The notes under the pieces are model-generated. The model worked only from the letters and a program-made list of their open reading frames with translations. It was not told the origin of the DNA and ran no database searches. Below are positions 34,985 through 47,414 of a stretch of 64,000 nt of DNA, one piece after another; position 1 is the stretch's first letter, and every line of letters starts with the position of its first letter. Where the stretch lies: the NCBI GenBank assembly GCA_964020155.1, contig OZ026550.1, positions 1,211,123 to 1,275,122 of the forward strand, in the 5' to 3' direction. This DNA comes from Chondrilla cf. caribensis. Lineage: Eukaryota > Porifera > Demospongiae > Chondrillida > Chondrillidae. A program made the translations under genes and the position numbers.

Positions 34985-35450
34985 TGTATCCAAATCCTAC
35001 TCATCATCATTGTATCTTTTCAATTGATTATATATTATGTATATAAATATTATATATATATAAGTAACATGTAGTGTGGACGAGTCACATGCAATCCCCA
35101 TGATGATCAGTGGCATCCAATGCAGGAATTGAAAGGTATGAACACACAGAAGCAACAGGTTTCCTAAGGTTGAAAGTGGAAGCTTCATATCTGGTAGCTG
35201 TTGGTACTGAAACACTTTTAGAGAAGAGATTATATTGGAGTGTGTCCATGGAGATATTTCATATGAAGAGTTCTAACATTATTATTGAAATGTAATGATA
35301 ACTGTAAAATACATCAATATAATAATAATACATTAGTGTCATCGTTATTCTATCTGCATTTGCTATTTAATAATGTATGACTTGATATTCAATCATATAT
35401 AATGTCCTATTTATCTTATCATCCTAGCTATCCCATTTTAATATGTTACT
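34985..35450. other. Duplicated 3' flank of gene C
   Basis: 35050-35310 matches 16585-16810 behind gene A (GGTTTC(C/T)TAAGGTTGAAAGTGG, TCATATCTGGTAGCTGTTGG). The MITE at 34794-34970 is absent from the copy behind A. No gene. Confidence 0.6.
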
Positions 35451-35453
35451 TGA

Positions 35454-36547
35454 CTACATCACTGCCCTAATGATGAAGGCTGCAGCTAACAGGATCATCG
35501 TTGAGTAGATGTTGACTCTAGTAATCACTGAACTGGAGGGTGGACCAGCCATGACTATCTCTCCAATTGCATTCAGCACTTCTGTGTTCTTCACCATATC
35601 GACATGCTCCACGCCTGGGAATGCACGATACTGAAATCCAGTACTGTTTGCGCTATTGGCCCACCTCAGACATACTTCAAGACTCACTTTGTTCACAACA
35701 CCATCTCCAGTACCATTTATAACTGTCGGTGTTTGAGTGGGGTCATTGCTGCTGTACACAAAGGTCAGTGGTGTTGGCACATCACTCCCATAGAAGCAGT
35801 GGGTGGGAACTCCAGGGAAGGGGTACCCAGCATTGATGGAGGAAGTTGGCATGTACTTGGTCCAACCAAGAGGATAGTTGGCAAATGTGGTGAACATTTG
35901 TTCGTAATCCAAAGCAGTGTAGCTGGCATCTTGAGTTTGTACCAGTACCTGGTCTCCGAATACCTCGGCACTTGGCATCAACCAGTAAAGGGACTCCAAG
36001 GAACGCTCGATTTTGGAAAAGAGTGATTTTAATGGCCACAAAATGGACAATGGAATAATTCCAGAAACAACAGCTTCGACCGATTCACTAGCACCATGCA
36101 GCAAAGGCTCCCGACAGAGGTATGTAGACCTTGATGTACTTGTCCTTCCACTCCTGAGTGACCACCTCGTTCAGGAAGTACAGGGACATTGGTCCTCCCA
36201 TACTGTGGACAATCAAGGCAACTGGTGTCCCATTATTTTCATTGTACATCTCCTCTGCTAATCTCTTCAGATTATCAAAATATCCTCGTGTGGCAAGAGA
36301 ATCTAGATATTCACAGCAAGAATGAGAAAGTACATTAATTTTTATAAAGATAGTGATGCATTGAAGATTATGTACTGAAATAATATATTGTGTGTTTTTG
36401 ATAGAAAAGCAGAATAAAAGTTTCAAGTGAGATTGATTAGCAATTCCATGCCTTCCACTCATGCACATTTGCACACACTATACAATAACAGTGTCTCTTC
36501 TCCACATCCCACTCCTCGCCCATCCACTCAACAACTGCTAGTCTCCG

Positions 36548-36588
<41 letters not shown>

Positions 36589-36730
36589 AAAAACCCACAC
36601 CCACACACACACACACACAGTTACATACACACATATACATGCAAACACACTCATAGATGCACACACACAGCATATACATGCACACACAAAACACACATAT
36701 ACACACGTACACACACACGTACACACACAT

Positions 36731-36797
<67 letters not shown>

Positions 36798-37482
36798 ACC
36801 CACTCACCAGCTGCTAGTCTCCAGTCATATGGAGCAGCTCTGATGGTCACACCTCGTTGGTAACCCCTAGCAACGAAGTAGTCCACAAAATCCTTGAAAT
36901 ACTGCAATTCCTTAACTACGTCGCAGAGTATATCATCATCATCAAGGCATTCAACGCTGCTGGTTTCCCCAAAGCCTGGCACACTCACACTCACTCCTTG
37001 TTTATCAGAATAGGTGTTTGTACTTTGATCGTACTGTAGTCTAAAGAAAATAAAATTAAATGCATTTGTTATTCAATAATTGGTGCATGATGTCATAAAT
37101 TAGTTCATAAACACTGTTTACACTGTAAACATGTACTCACTCCAAAGTTGATGTACAAAACAGTGTTCTCAATCCTAACCACAGCAGTCGTGGGGCAGCT
37201 GAATCACACAAACCATCATCACGAACAGTTCCCCACAGTTGGGATCCAGTTAGTCCAGGAACTACAAAATATTTATTAAGAAAAGTTATATTCTCATGCA
37301 TGATGTTGTGATGATGTATACTCAATACAGATACATACATATACAGATATCTTGAGTGTGTGCTGAAATCTTCTGGCAAAACATGTCTTACACTCACCTA
37401 TAAGAATTGGTACCTGGGCGGTAATTACTGTAAGACTCCCAAGAAGTGTTAGAGCTGGAAGCAGTCCAAAATTAAGCTTCAT
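35454..37482 (-). pseudogene. LCAT/group XV phospholipase-like gene C, frameshifted
   Basis: The exon layout is the same as in A and B: 37482-37398, 37261-37141, 37040-36808 and 36302-35454, all with correct GT-AG junctions and phases. A TATATAAA box is kept 93-100 bases upstream. Signal peptide, VPGLTGSQLWG, APYDWRLAAG and HSMGG are intact. In exon 4, just after LSGAF, there are four extra bases compared with A and B (GCATGG region near 36100). This shifts the frame and leads to a stop 4 codons later. Beyond the shift the frame is open again to the end, with GDGVVN, GVEHVD and the hydrophobic tail. The rest is so well kept that the lesion must be recent, polymorphic or a sequencing error. 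Confidence 0.8.
36551..36796. repeat. Compound (CA)n microsatellite in intron 3 of gene C
   Basis: Two CA tracts (36551-36587 and 36729-36796) are joined by CA-rich imperfect sequence with TACACA and GCACAC variants. A second copy of the exon-3-end motif (CAACTGCTAGTCTCCGG) lies at 36530-36548, beyond the repeat. Confidence 0.93.
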
Positions 37483-37574
37483 TGTAGCTTTTGTAAAGGT
37501 ACAGATTTGGATTCGTCCCACTTTCTGCTGCTGATTTCCTCTTCTTGTTAGTGATGACTTGACTTGTGTAGCTC

Positions 37575-37582
37575 TTTATATA
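37575..37582 (-). promoter_or_regulatory. TATA box of gene C
   Basis: TATATAAA on the minus strand, in the same CTCTATATAAAGAGC context and at the same distance from the ATG as in gene A. Confidence 0.65.
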
Positions 37583-38046
37583 GAGATCAACTGATCTAAT
37601 TTTAGTCCTGGAGCCCAGCTATATATCAATTAATAGCAGCTCTAAGTACATATGCACAGCACCTTGTTCATCACAAGCCATACCACTGCACTGCATAGTG
37701 AGAGGCTTCCTAAGGCTAACAGTGGAAGCTATATGGTAGCTGTTGGTATTGAAACATTTGCGATGAAATTATAATTATAGGTGTATATCCATTGAGACCT
37801 AACTAATGTGGTGGTAGGAATATATTTGTGTTGTTGGAATTGAAAGTACTAATCCTTGTTGTGTTCGATACAAATGTGTATACTCATGGAATTTGTGTTT
37901 GAAGAGATGCCTTAATGACCTTCCAGCTTGGAGGCGGAAATTTAGAAAATCTTACAAAGTGTTATAAGTATCTAATATAGATTTGTCTATAGCCTACTAA
38001 ACAGGTAATTGCACTCTGCATGGTCCAGTAACTGTCATTGCATGAT

Positions 38047-38268
38047 TTGTGGAAGGGAGGAGGAAATGTTTCTTTGAATTCAGTTGTGAGAACTGCAGAC
38101 TGCCAAATTTCCACTTAGACACTATGGCCTTAAGGATGACGATCAGACTGAATGTCCTTTGATCGAGGATCTCCAAGAAAAGTCATCATGCATGGTGTGT
38201 AGCTTGAGGAAGATGATGAAACTCAGACAACCCAATAACCTCACTGCATGCAGGATATACTGGTGTTA
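38047..38268 (+). pseudogene. Cysteine-rich small exon, copy 1 (frameshifted)
   Basis: It is homologous to 39451-39672 and 40793-41014 but lacks one base in the CACTTAGACACTATGG stretch (CACTTGGAAAACTATGG in copy 2), so the frame shifts after NFHL. The rest of the sequence, including the terminal TACTGGTGTTAA, is well kept. Confidence 0.6.
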
Positions 38269-39450
38269 ATTACCCGTGAGTACATACACAAGTACATTTG
38301 CTGTAAAATACATATAAAATATTAGGTTTCGAAAGTGTATATATGAGTAATTCTCCAAATGTGTGAGTGGTACATGGTGCATGAAATTATAAGATTAGTG
38401 GATTAACTGGATTATATTGTATTTCATTATCATTGGTAATGGTGTGGCGTATGAAAAGGCTTGGGGGATCAAATTGTATCTTTAAGATTAATGGGAAGTC
38501 ACTTTAAATCAAGATAAGATAATGGTAAGATAAAGATGAATAATTGACTGGTGTTGTATATAAATTTAACACCTCTACCTATATACGTAGATTGGTATTT
38601 CCTGTGGGGTAGTTGGATTGCAACTCGTACCATGCTCAGTCTGGCTCCCAGACATAACAGGATGGGAAGGTGAAGGTACATTATTCTCACAGCTTCATTT
38701 CTGAAACTGAAAACATACCTAAGAAGCCTTAACGACCTTATATTTATAGATGACCAAATGTGGGTATGCATATAAACTCAGAGGGTTTCTGTTTCAATGA
38801 CATTCAGCACGTCCTCACTTCTAGGATATTTGAGACTGGGGAAGCTATCAAAGTGAAATTGAACCTCGTTATCGGCCAATTACCAGACCAAGTGTGATTG
38901 ACATTAGATTAGTTAGATACTCACATTACATGTAACATCACATTACATGCTGTTGCATATGGTCCAATGCCATATTGTATATGAGACATACATGTAGATA
39001 ATATATGATTGTGCATAGTAATAATAATAATATTTTAAAACCAGGACATTAATTTTTAATGTACTATTTTTCCAAGAATTGCATGAAGAATTGAACTATT
39101 TTTTATGCTATGAGACAAAGTATGATTATTATGTTTCCGTGTGTGTCTTGGATTCGTTGGATGCTGTTTGTAAATAGTGTTATTGTTGTGAAATTCAACC
39201 ATCAGGATGGCGCTGTGCTGAATTTATTATCAGCTGTTCAATTGTCTGACAGACTATAATATTCTAGGTGAAATCAAAATATAACCATTCAGGGATGACG
39301 CTCTTCCTTATTCATGGAATGGGGGGCAAACCTAATACGTCTTCTCTTCCTTTTACTAGTTTCATTTTAATGATATCCAATTAACTTGTCTGTGTATTTT
39401 TGTAAGGTTATTTATATAGACACATCATAATGCTATTGCAAGCTTGATTT

Positions 39451-39672
39451 GTGGAAGGGAGGAGAAAACGTTTCTTTGAATTCAGTTGTGAGAACTGCAG
39501 ACTGCCAAATTTCCACTTGGAAAACTATGGCCTTAAAGATGACGATCAGACTGAATGTCCTTTGATCGAGGATCTCCAAGAAAAGTCATCATGCATGGTG
39601 TGTAGCTTGAGGAAGATGATGACACTCAGACAACCCAATAACCTCACTACATGCAGGATATACTGGTGTTAA
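39451..39672 (+). CDS. Cysteine-rich peptide exon, copy 2
   Basis: A 73-codon open frame begins with GTG, so it is probably a 3' exon rather than a full gene; possible acceptors are the AGs in GCAAG|CTTG and TGGAAG|GGAGG. Visible pattern: SCENC, then a spacer with acidic residues, ECPLIEDLQEKSSC, MVC, and a final TTCRIYWC before TAA: seven cysteines, CxxC type pairs. Copy 3 keeps the frame with mostly single-base changes. I recognise no family; it could be a secreted disulphide-rich peptide or a zinc-binding tail. Confidence 0.4.
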   Translation: MEGRRKRFFEFSCENCRLPNFHLENYGLKDDDQTECPLIEDLQEKSSCMVCSLRKMMTLRQPNNLTTCRIYWC

Positions 39673-39966
39673 TTACCCATGAATACACACACAAGTATAA
39701 TTATATGCTGTAAAATACATATAAAATATTAGGTTTCGAAAGTGTATAAATGAGTGATTCTCTGAATGTGTGAGTGCTATACATGGTGAATTAATAAGAT
39801 TAGCGGATTAACTGGATTATAATATTGTACTTCATTATCATTGGTAATGACATGGCGTATGAAAAGGTTTGGTGGATCAAATGGTATTTTTCAGATTAAT
39901 GGGAAGTCACTTTAAATCAAGATAAGATAATAGTAAGATAAAAATGAATTATTGACTTGTGTTGTA

Positions 39967-40172
39967 TTTAGTGGTTAGGACATGGGCACGAGGGCATTAT
40001 TACATATAAAATACCGAGTACCGAGGGCGAGTGTATTTTATATGTCATAATGCCCGAGTGTCCATGTCTTAACCATTGTAGCATCCGTTGCTAACGCTTT
40101 ATACTGTTGCTAGTGCTTTATACGTTATAAAATTGCTGTATAATAGTACTGTTTCTATGGTAACAGATGCCA
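39967..40172. mobile_element. Palindromic MITE, 206 bp (copy in unit 2)
   Basis: GTGGTTAGGACATGGGCACG...ACATATAAAATAC pairs with the inverted GTATTTTATATGTCATAATG...CATGTCTTAACCA (43-bp arms). A ~100-bp asymmetric tail (GTTGCTAACGCTTTATA..., GGTAACAGATGC) follows. The empty site in unit 1 (TTGTATATAAATTT, ~38555) fixes the boundaries and suggests a TA-type target. Confidence 0.85.
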
Positions 40173-40792
40173 TATAAATTTAGCACCTCCTAGATTGGTA
40201 TTTTCTTTGGGGTAGTTGGATTGCAACTCGTACCATGCTCAGTCTGGCTCCCAGACATAACTGGATGGGAAGGTGAAGGTACATTATTCTCACAGCTTCA
40301 TTTCTGAAACTGAAAACATACCTAAGAAGCCTTTCAACGACCTTATGTTATATTTATAGATGACCAAATTTGGGTATGTATATAAACTCCAAGAATTGCA
40401 TGAAGAATTGAACTGCTTTTTATGCTATGAGACAAAGTACTAGTATGATTATATGTTTCCGTGTGTTTCTTGGATTCGTAGGCTGCTGTTTGTAAATAGT
40501 ACTAGTGTTATTGTTGTGAAATTCAACCATCAGGATGTCGCTGTGCTGAATTTATTATCCGCTGTTCAATTGTCTGACAGACTATAATATTCTAGATGAA
40601 ATCAAAATATAACCATTGATGGTTGCCAATGAAAGAATGACACTCTTCGTTATTCATGGAATGGGGGGCAAACCTAATAAGTCTTCTCTTCCTTTTACTA
40701 GTTTCATTTTAATGATATCCAATTAACTTGTCTGTGTATTTTTGTAAGGTTGTTTATATAGACACATCATAATGCTATTGCAAGCTTGATTT

Positions 40793-41014
40793 GTGGAAGG
40801 GAGGAGAAAATGTTTCTTTGAATTCAGTTGTGAGAACTGCAGACTGCCAAATTTCCACTTGGAAAACTTTGGCTTTAATGATGACAATCAGACTGAATGT
40901 CCTTTGATCGAGGATCTCCAAGAAAAGTCATCATGCATGGTGTGTAGCTTGAGGAAGATGATGACACTCAGACAACCCAATAACCTCACTACATGCAGGA
41001 TATACTGGTGTTAA
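40793..41014 (+). CDS. Cysteine-rich peptide exon, copy 3
   Basis: It is a 73-codon frame nearly identical to copy 2; replacements include R to C near the start, Y to F and KD to ND in the spacer. All seven cysteines and the stop are kept. As with copy 2 the frame starts with GTG, so an upstream exon is expected; I could not identify it. Confidence 0.4.
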   Translation: MEGRRKCFFEFSCENCRLPNFHLENFGFNDDNQTECPLIEDLQEKSSCMVCSLRKMMTLRQPNNLTTCRIYWC

Positions 41015-41308
41015 TTACCCATGAATACACACACAAGTATAATTATATGCTGTAAAATACATATAAAATATTAGGTTTCGAAAGTGTATAAATGAGTAAT
41101 TCTCTGAATGTGTGAGTGCTATACATGGTGAATTAATAAGAGTAGCGGATTAACTGGATTATAATATTGTACTTCATTATCATTGGTAATGACATGGCGT
41201 ATGAAAAGGCTTGGGGGATCAAATTGTATCTTTCATATTAATGGGAAGTCACTTTTAATCAAGATAAGATAATAGTAAGATAAAAATGAATTATTGACTT
41301 GTGTTGTA

Positions 41309-41515
41309 TTTAGTGGTTAAGACATGGGCACGAGGGCATTATGACATATAAAATACCGAGTACCGAGGGCGCGTGTATTTTATATGTCATAATGCCCGAG
41401 TGTCCATGTCTTAACCAGTATAACATCCGTTGCTAACGCTTTTTTACTGTTGCTAGCGCTTTATATGTTATAAAATTGCTGTATAATAGTACTGTTTCTA
41501 TGGTAACGGATGCTA
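41309..41515. mobile_element. Palindromic MITE, 206 bp (copy in unit 3)
   Basis: It is at the same insertion site and in the same orientation as 39967-40172, so it was copied by the tandem duplication rather than inserted twice. The arms TGGTTAAGACATGG and CCATGTCTTAACCA are perfect here. Confidence 0.85.
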
Positions 41516-42949
41516 TATAAATTTAGCACCTCCTAGATTGGTATTTCCTGTGGGGTAGTTGGATTGCAACTCGTACCATGCTCAGTCTGGCTCCCAGACA
41601 TAACAGGATGGGAAGGTGAAGGTACATTATTCTCACAGCTTCATTTCCGAAACTGAAAACATACCTGAGAAGCCTTTCAACAACCTTATGTTATATTTAT
41701 ATATGACCAAATACGGGTAAGTATATAAACTCAGAGGGCTTCTGTTTCAATGACTTTCAGCACGTCCTCATTTCCGGGATATTTGAGACTGGGGAAGCTA
41801 TCAAAGTGAAATTGAACCTCGTAATTGGCCAATTACCAAACCAAGTGTGATTGACATTAGTTAGATACTCACACTACATGTGACATCACATTAAATGCTG
41901 TTACATATGGTCCAATGCTATATTGTATATGAGACATACATGCATATATATGATTGTGCATATATAATAATAAAAATTAAATAATATTTTAAACCCAAAA
42001 TATTTAAATGTATTATTTTTCCAAGAATTGAAAAATTGAACTATTTTTATGGTATGAGACGAAGTATGATATGTTTCTGTGTGAGTCTTGGATTCGTAGG
42101 CAGCTGTTTGTAAATAGTGTTATTATTGTGCAATTCACAATCAGGATGGCGTTGTGCTGAATTTATTATCAGCTGCTCAATTGTCTGACAGAGTAGATTC
42201 AAGGTGGAATCAAAATATAACCATTGAGGGTTGCCAATGAAAGGATGACACTCTTCCTTATTCATGGAATGGGGGGCAAACCTAATACGTCTTCTCTTCC
42301 TTTGTCTAGTTTCAATTTAATGGTATCCAATTAACTTGTCTGTGTATTATTGTAAGGTTTTTATATAGACACGTGCACATCATAATGCTACTACAAGTAT
42401 GATTATACTAAGACATGCATACACAAGGTATGTGTTCCTGTATACAAAATTATCAGAAATATCAGGCATATCATACATAACTTACAAAGTACTAAGAATC
42501 AGAGTACATAACTGGTGTCATGAGCTACCACTGATGTTTTTCAGTGCTCCAGGTCTAGCTTGGGTTCTGCAGTGCCTCACAGTCCTACGCAATGTATGTT
42601 GGGCATACCCTCTACCTAGAGCAACCAATAACTATATGTACAGCAGTGGAGGTCCACTTCACGACCTGAGCTGACTGTAAAAGCCTTTTAACTATTGTGT
42701 ATTTCAGGGATAGCGGAGACTCTACTAGAGTGACGGTGATAATAATGAGAGAATGGTAGATGAGGGAGGTTTAAAAACAATTGTTGAACATTCCCAATTC
42801 TACATTGTCCCATTTTCCCTCAAAGAATGTGGATTTACTGCCAATTGAATTTGTATTCAGTGAGATGTAGGATGAGATATTCTGAGAGTAAATATGCATG
42901 GTGCAACAACTGAAGGTGATTGCCCCAATTACTAATTACCCATGCACTT

Positions 42950-43045
42950 TTCTGCCCATTCACCAGCTACAAGTCTCTACTCATAAATGCCTGTTCTTAT
43001 ATTATGTCCTTATGTGACCAGCTCCATGGAACAGCCACAATATTC
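42950..43045 (-). pseudogene. Relic of an LCAT-like exon 3 end
   Basis: The plus strand CATTCACCAGCTACAAGTCTC...CTCATAAATGC aligns with CACTCACCAGCTGCTAGTCTC...GTCATATGGAGC at the exon 3 ends of genes A-C. Read on the minus strand it gives IYE*RLVA in place of PYDWRLAA, followed by a decayed donor. It is a fossil; other exons are not visible except possible traces near 43170-43230. Confidence 0.4.
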
Positions 43046-43522
43046 ATTATCATGCTTACCCAATTACAAGTGAAGACTATCACACGTATAAAATATAAAT
43101 TGAAATTGAGACAATGTACAAAGTACCATACTCAGGCGAATCTGCCACATTTGTCACACTTCTGAATTTTGAAGCCTATTTTCCATACATGGTTTCTCTC
43201 CAAATGAGCAGCCCATCAAGGTCTTCCTGACCTTGTATAGCACTAGGTTATATCAATGGAAGGATTGTTGCATTCCGATAGTCTGCCTATTTCACCATCC
43301 CCACCTTGTTCAGACTGTTGCATTTTTGTCCAAGTTGTCATGTGTACTGCAATGCAGTTGTAACCCCATGCATGGCATGCAGTTTATGACTTCAAATCAC
43401 CTTGCAGAATGTTTTGCAATCATGTTATACTATAGAATGACTGCGGGTTTCCTAACCTGGGGCTACCACATGCAGCATGCTTTTCTCCAACAATTGGCCT
43501 ATGACAAAGTTGTACTGACACA

Positions 43523-43955
43523 GTCACAAGTGGCAGTGGGAAAGTGGGCCGAGTATTCACAATTTATTATTCTTGGATACCGTAACTCAATTGTCCTATT
43601 GTACACATACGCAGTATTTCTGAATCAGGCAACTCAGGCTAATACAGTTAGGAGTGGCAGTGGGAAAGTGGGCTGAAATTTGGTATTCTTGGGTACCGTA
43701 GCTCAATTGGTCTCTTGTACACCTACACAGTATAGACCTGAATCAGGTAACTCAGGCTAATACAGTTACAAGTGGCAGTGGGAAAGTGGGCCGATTGTTC
43801 ACATATTTAGTATTCTTGGGCATTGCAGCTCAACTGGCCTATTATACACCTACACAGTAGTTCTGAATCAGGTAACTCAGGCACAATTGGCAGTGGGAAA
43901 GTGGGCCAATCATTCACAATTTAGTATTCTTGGGTACCATAGCTTTACATTACTT
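43523..43955. repeat. Tandem repeat, ~116-124 bp period, 4 copies
   Basis: GTGGCAGTGGGAAAGTGGGC recurs, with TGGCAG at 43531, 43655, 43773 and 43889. Each unit continues with ATTCTTGGGTACCGTAGCTCAATTGG-like and CTGAATCAGGTAACTCAGGC segments. Single copies of the family occur at 45.4-45.5 kb and 52.6-52.7 kb. The TAGCTCAATTGG part resembles a tRNA A-box, but no full tRNA fold is seen. Confidence 0.85.
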
Positions 43956-43959
43956 CATG

Positions 43960-45000
43960 TCACAATTGAAATTAAAGTGTTTCCTGAAAGTTGTATATTC
44001 ATTAACTGCAGGAAGTAGTAATTAATATTCAGAGGTATTGCAACTATAATATGGTAGCTATTTTAAATATTAATTGAGTACAGTGAGTGACTAAGCTTTT
44101 TCTCTTTGAGAGGATTTTAAAAACAAAATCAATACAGGTATGCACACCATATATTTTCTATATAATTACAGACCATATACATATATACATTAATTATGTT
44201 ACATGTGCCCTGCAGCAGAAGTTGTTTCTGGGTACAATGCACCACATATGCCCTAGTTTAATAGCCACCTTTAATCACCTCTCTTTCCTTGTTATGCAAA
44301 CTAATAGGCTAATGTTACATCAATGGATAGGTCTATCCATATAACATTCATTTAAAATAAATATGGACGTGAATGCTACCTTCCTATGCAAAGTTCAGGA
44401 GTACACCAATGAAGGAATAATTGCAAAATCAACTTTGTTGCCAGAAATTAAAGTCTCGGTAAATACAGCCTAAGCTAATAGCTTGAGAATTTGAGAATCT
44501 TGAGAATTTGAATTGCTATGAATTCCATAGTTTGATTGTAAATCAAATTTTGGATTGCTCATGATTGTATAGAGCACTGATTACCTGAAGAAGACTAACA
44601 TAGTATTATACATATATACTCTCCCCTTTTAACAGCCTCTGAACGTTAACTGTTTCATTATGATGCATGTATACCAACCTGTTTTGGGTGTTAACAGTGA
44701 ACACACAATACATGTGTGGACCAAACCCAACTTTTGGGACTTTGCAAATCCAACTTTGGGGATACTATTTTGCACACAAAACAAACAATGTTCCTGTGAG
44801 ATCAGAAGATCTCAAGGAATCTGTGGTAACCCAGCTATAATTGTGTTCGTGAACAGGTTAATTTCCAGATAGCCAACACCTTGAATTCATTCAAAAATAT
44901 GACTCAATATAATCATCACCTCCCCAAGTTACGGCTCATATTTGAGTTAATACCGTAATTATAAGATTTGGCATGAACAGATATGTTTACTGTTGAACCC
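43960..45000. other. AT-rich intergenic DNA, nothing recognised
   Basis: The short frames here (44087-44344, 44660-44872) show no domain, splice context or repeat conservation. Confidence 0.5.
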
Positions 45001-46660
45001 AGTTAAATGTGATTAAAAGACTAAAGGTTGAGGCTTAATTTATTGGTAGAGTTTAGAACATGCCACACCCTCCCATTATCATATATTAACCACTTTCTTC
45101 CATGAATTTAGTGTAGATGATTACATAAGGAAGGTCTTTTTGGTCCAACTGTCTGTCTCTTCGATCTGACTATACATCCGTAGATTTTTAATTCTGTCAC
45201 ATTTCAAATTTTGTACAAGCTTCATTATGTTCACATGCAGTAATGAGTGTGACACGATTATTTCCTCATGTCATGTGGATCGTTCATGACTTCTATATGA
45301 TCACATTGCAGAATAATGTTACAATCATGTAGTACTAACCTGCATGGTTGTGGGTTTGCTCAACTCGGGCAACTACGGGATGCTTTTCATCCAATTATCC
45401 AACAATTGGCTTATTGTACACCTACACAGTAGTTGTGAATCATGCAACTCAGGCTAATAGGATTACAAGTGGCAGTTGGAAAGTGGGCCAATCATTGACA
45501 ACTTAGAATTCTTACAATTTAATTGTGGCGGAACCCATCTGGGCTTAAACTCGATTTGTAGGTACGTTTAAATCACCCTACCTAATATTACATAAAATAA
45601 TACAATTATGAAGCATTTCCCAAATGGAGAGCATGCAGCATTATTCACTATTATACTCTGCGTATTGGAGGAGGTGGAAATGGTATTCAGTGGTATTGTA
45701 ACTATACAAAAGCTATTAATATTGGACAGGTACAGTCATGGCGTGAGGATTATATAATATAATAATACCGGCATACACACATACACACAATAATATACAA
45801 TATACTTTGCCAGCTATAGAATAATAATTGTTACGGACTAATAAAATTATGTGTAGTATGTACATAATGGAGACCTAGTTAGTAAGTACACATACTACAT
45901 CAGTGGGTCTAAAACATGAATTTTGTTACACTTTTTGATTCAAACATGTTCTAGTACTGTACTTTCCCAGTCATTATTTAGCAGTACTGGATATTGTGCA
46001 CTTGTTATAAGAAGCCTCAGACATTAACAGTAAACGAGTTCAGATCTGAAAAGTGGTAACAAGATACTAGGCCTCACCAAAGAGGAGTTGACTAATTGTC
46101 ACCCACACTCAGCCTCAACCAATGAATTTGGAATAATCAGGAATTATAGTAAGTGATAATTGTATAGGGTATTATGCAGTCCGAGTTGGTGGTGCATGCA
46201 GTGGTCAATGTTCGACATATTCATAATGAGATATAATGCACCTGGAATTCAAGCTATGGGTCTATGTGTTTTGTGTTTCTCCATTCCTCATTGGGATCTG
46301 CATGTGGTAGAGAACACAGTACCATGCATATGTGACTGGTAAAGCATTCAAAGTCTTTTCAAACTGTCAGCGCATTCTGTTAAGTTAATCTATGCCCTCC
46401 AATATTGGCAGATTAATTGCCAAGGTAAAATAGCTTAATTTTTTTATGAATGCATGGTTCTATTGGCTAGTCTAAGTCACTTGTAGTAAGGACTTAATGC
46501 ACTGATAATTTCTCTAATTATTGAATCAATATCTGATGTATGCCAGTTCAACTTACATTCCTGACAAGTTGAACTCCAGTTGGATCCTCATGATAAGGAA
46601 AATGAGTCATTTAGAATTTGTGGGAAAGTGCTGAACACCAAAGCTTTTAACATTATGAAT
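45000..46660. repeat. Upstream flank of gene D, duplicated upstream of pseudogene E
   Basis: 45050-45500 and 46010-46650 match 52310-52730 and 52780-53470 in the same order (GAACATG..ACACCCT, ACAAGATA(C/G)TAGGCCTCA, GCAGTGGTCAATGTTCGACAT, GTGCTGAACACCAAAGCT). The 52.9-kb copy keeps a 62-codon frame (VVNVRHVHNETSAGIQS...) that is broken at 46.2 kb, possibly an old exon of unknown kind. Confidence 0.7.
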
Positions 46661-47414
46661 TATTCATGATGATTCAAGTACATTAATGCCTCCACCAACA
46701 ACTTGCAGTGGCCATTGTTGATAGTAATTCCACTAAATATATAGCCACCAAAATCCAAATGGATCCCAATAAAGTGTATATATCACTCATTCTATGCAAC
46801 CTTAGGACATGGAAATCAATTCAGACCTCAGTGACATGGGATGACTTATACATAATATTATACTGGTACAATGCAAAAATGGTTGATTTGCTAGCCAAAT
46901 AATTTTATTAACTCCAATCTCTCACTGCTATCTTTGTCAGTGGTATGAAATACAGGCTGTGTGGATGTGCTTTAACGTGCATGCGTTGACAGGTGATGAT
47001 GTGATGAATAATGGTGATGTGAATAATAATGAAACAGACAGACAGACATTGAATTACATTCAATTTTTCCTATACTGGTACAGTAACAATAGTTATTGAA
47101 TACTAATAAGGTCTGTTAATGATCACACAAGTTATATTCTAAATCACTCGCCTCATTCCTATATTATGCATCCATACACAGCTGCATAGTTTTCCTACTG
47201 CATCTACACGTAGCCGGAAACATACCCTCACATGTGTAGGTATAAATGTAGCCATGCCAGCATGACTAGTCACGTTGAAGTACGTCTACTGAAATCACCA
47301 CACATTATTCTGTGGAGATCTGCAGATTTGAACCCTGAGCTATAATTTGGATGAAAACGTGTGAGTGTAACCAGAGGACTACCAATTTTGCAAGTATATA
47401 CTGAAGACAGAATA

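Larger units (their letters stand above)
38040..42400. repeat. Tandem segmental triplication (~1.35-1.6 kb units) with partial fourth copy
   Basis: Anchors GGAAGGGAGG lie at 38051, 39453 and 40795, and the next copy's upstream half ends at about 42397. Copies share the cysteine-rich exon, the GGCTCCCAGACATAAC block, the TCAGGATGGCG/TGTGCTGAATTTATTATC block and the upstream CTTCTCTTCCTTT block. Copies 2 and 3 carry a 206-bp MITE that copy 1 lacks. Copies 1 and 3 carry a ~300-bp segment (38780-39080, 41729-42020) that copy 2 has lost. The expected full unit is ~1.6 kb (copy 3). Confidence 0.9.

Noticed and set aside
36538..36994. Cys/Val-rich and His/Thr-rich frames through the CA microsatellites (also 18.0, 20.4 and 32.2 kb)
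   Set aside because: They are dinucleotide repeat translations; the part after the exon 3 end is intron.
42399..42674. 91-codon frame with APGLAWVLQ resembling PGL.G of LCAT exon 2
   Set aside because: Only three residues agree, the phase of the nearby acceptor is wrong and nothing else of exon 2 is present.
43520..43955. tRNA-derived SINE or tRNA gene suggested by TAGCTCAATTGG
   Set aside because: The A-box-like match is present, but I find no proper B-box at the right distance and no cloverleaf.
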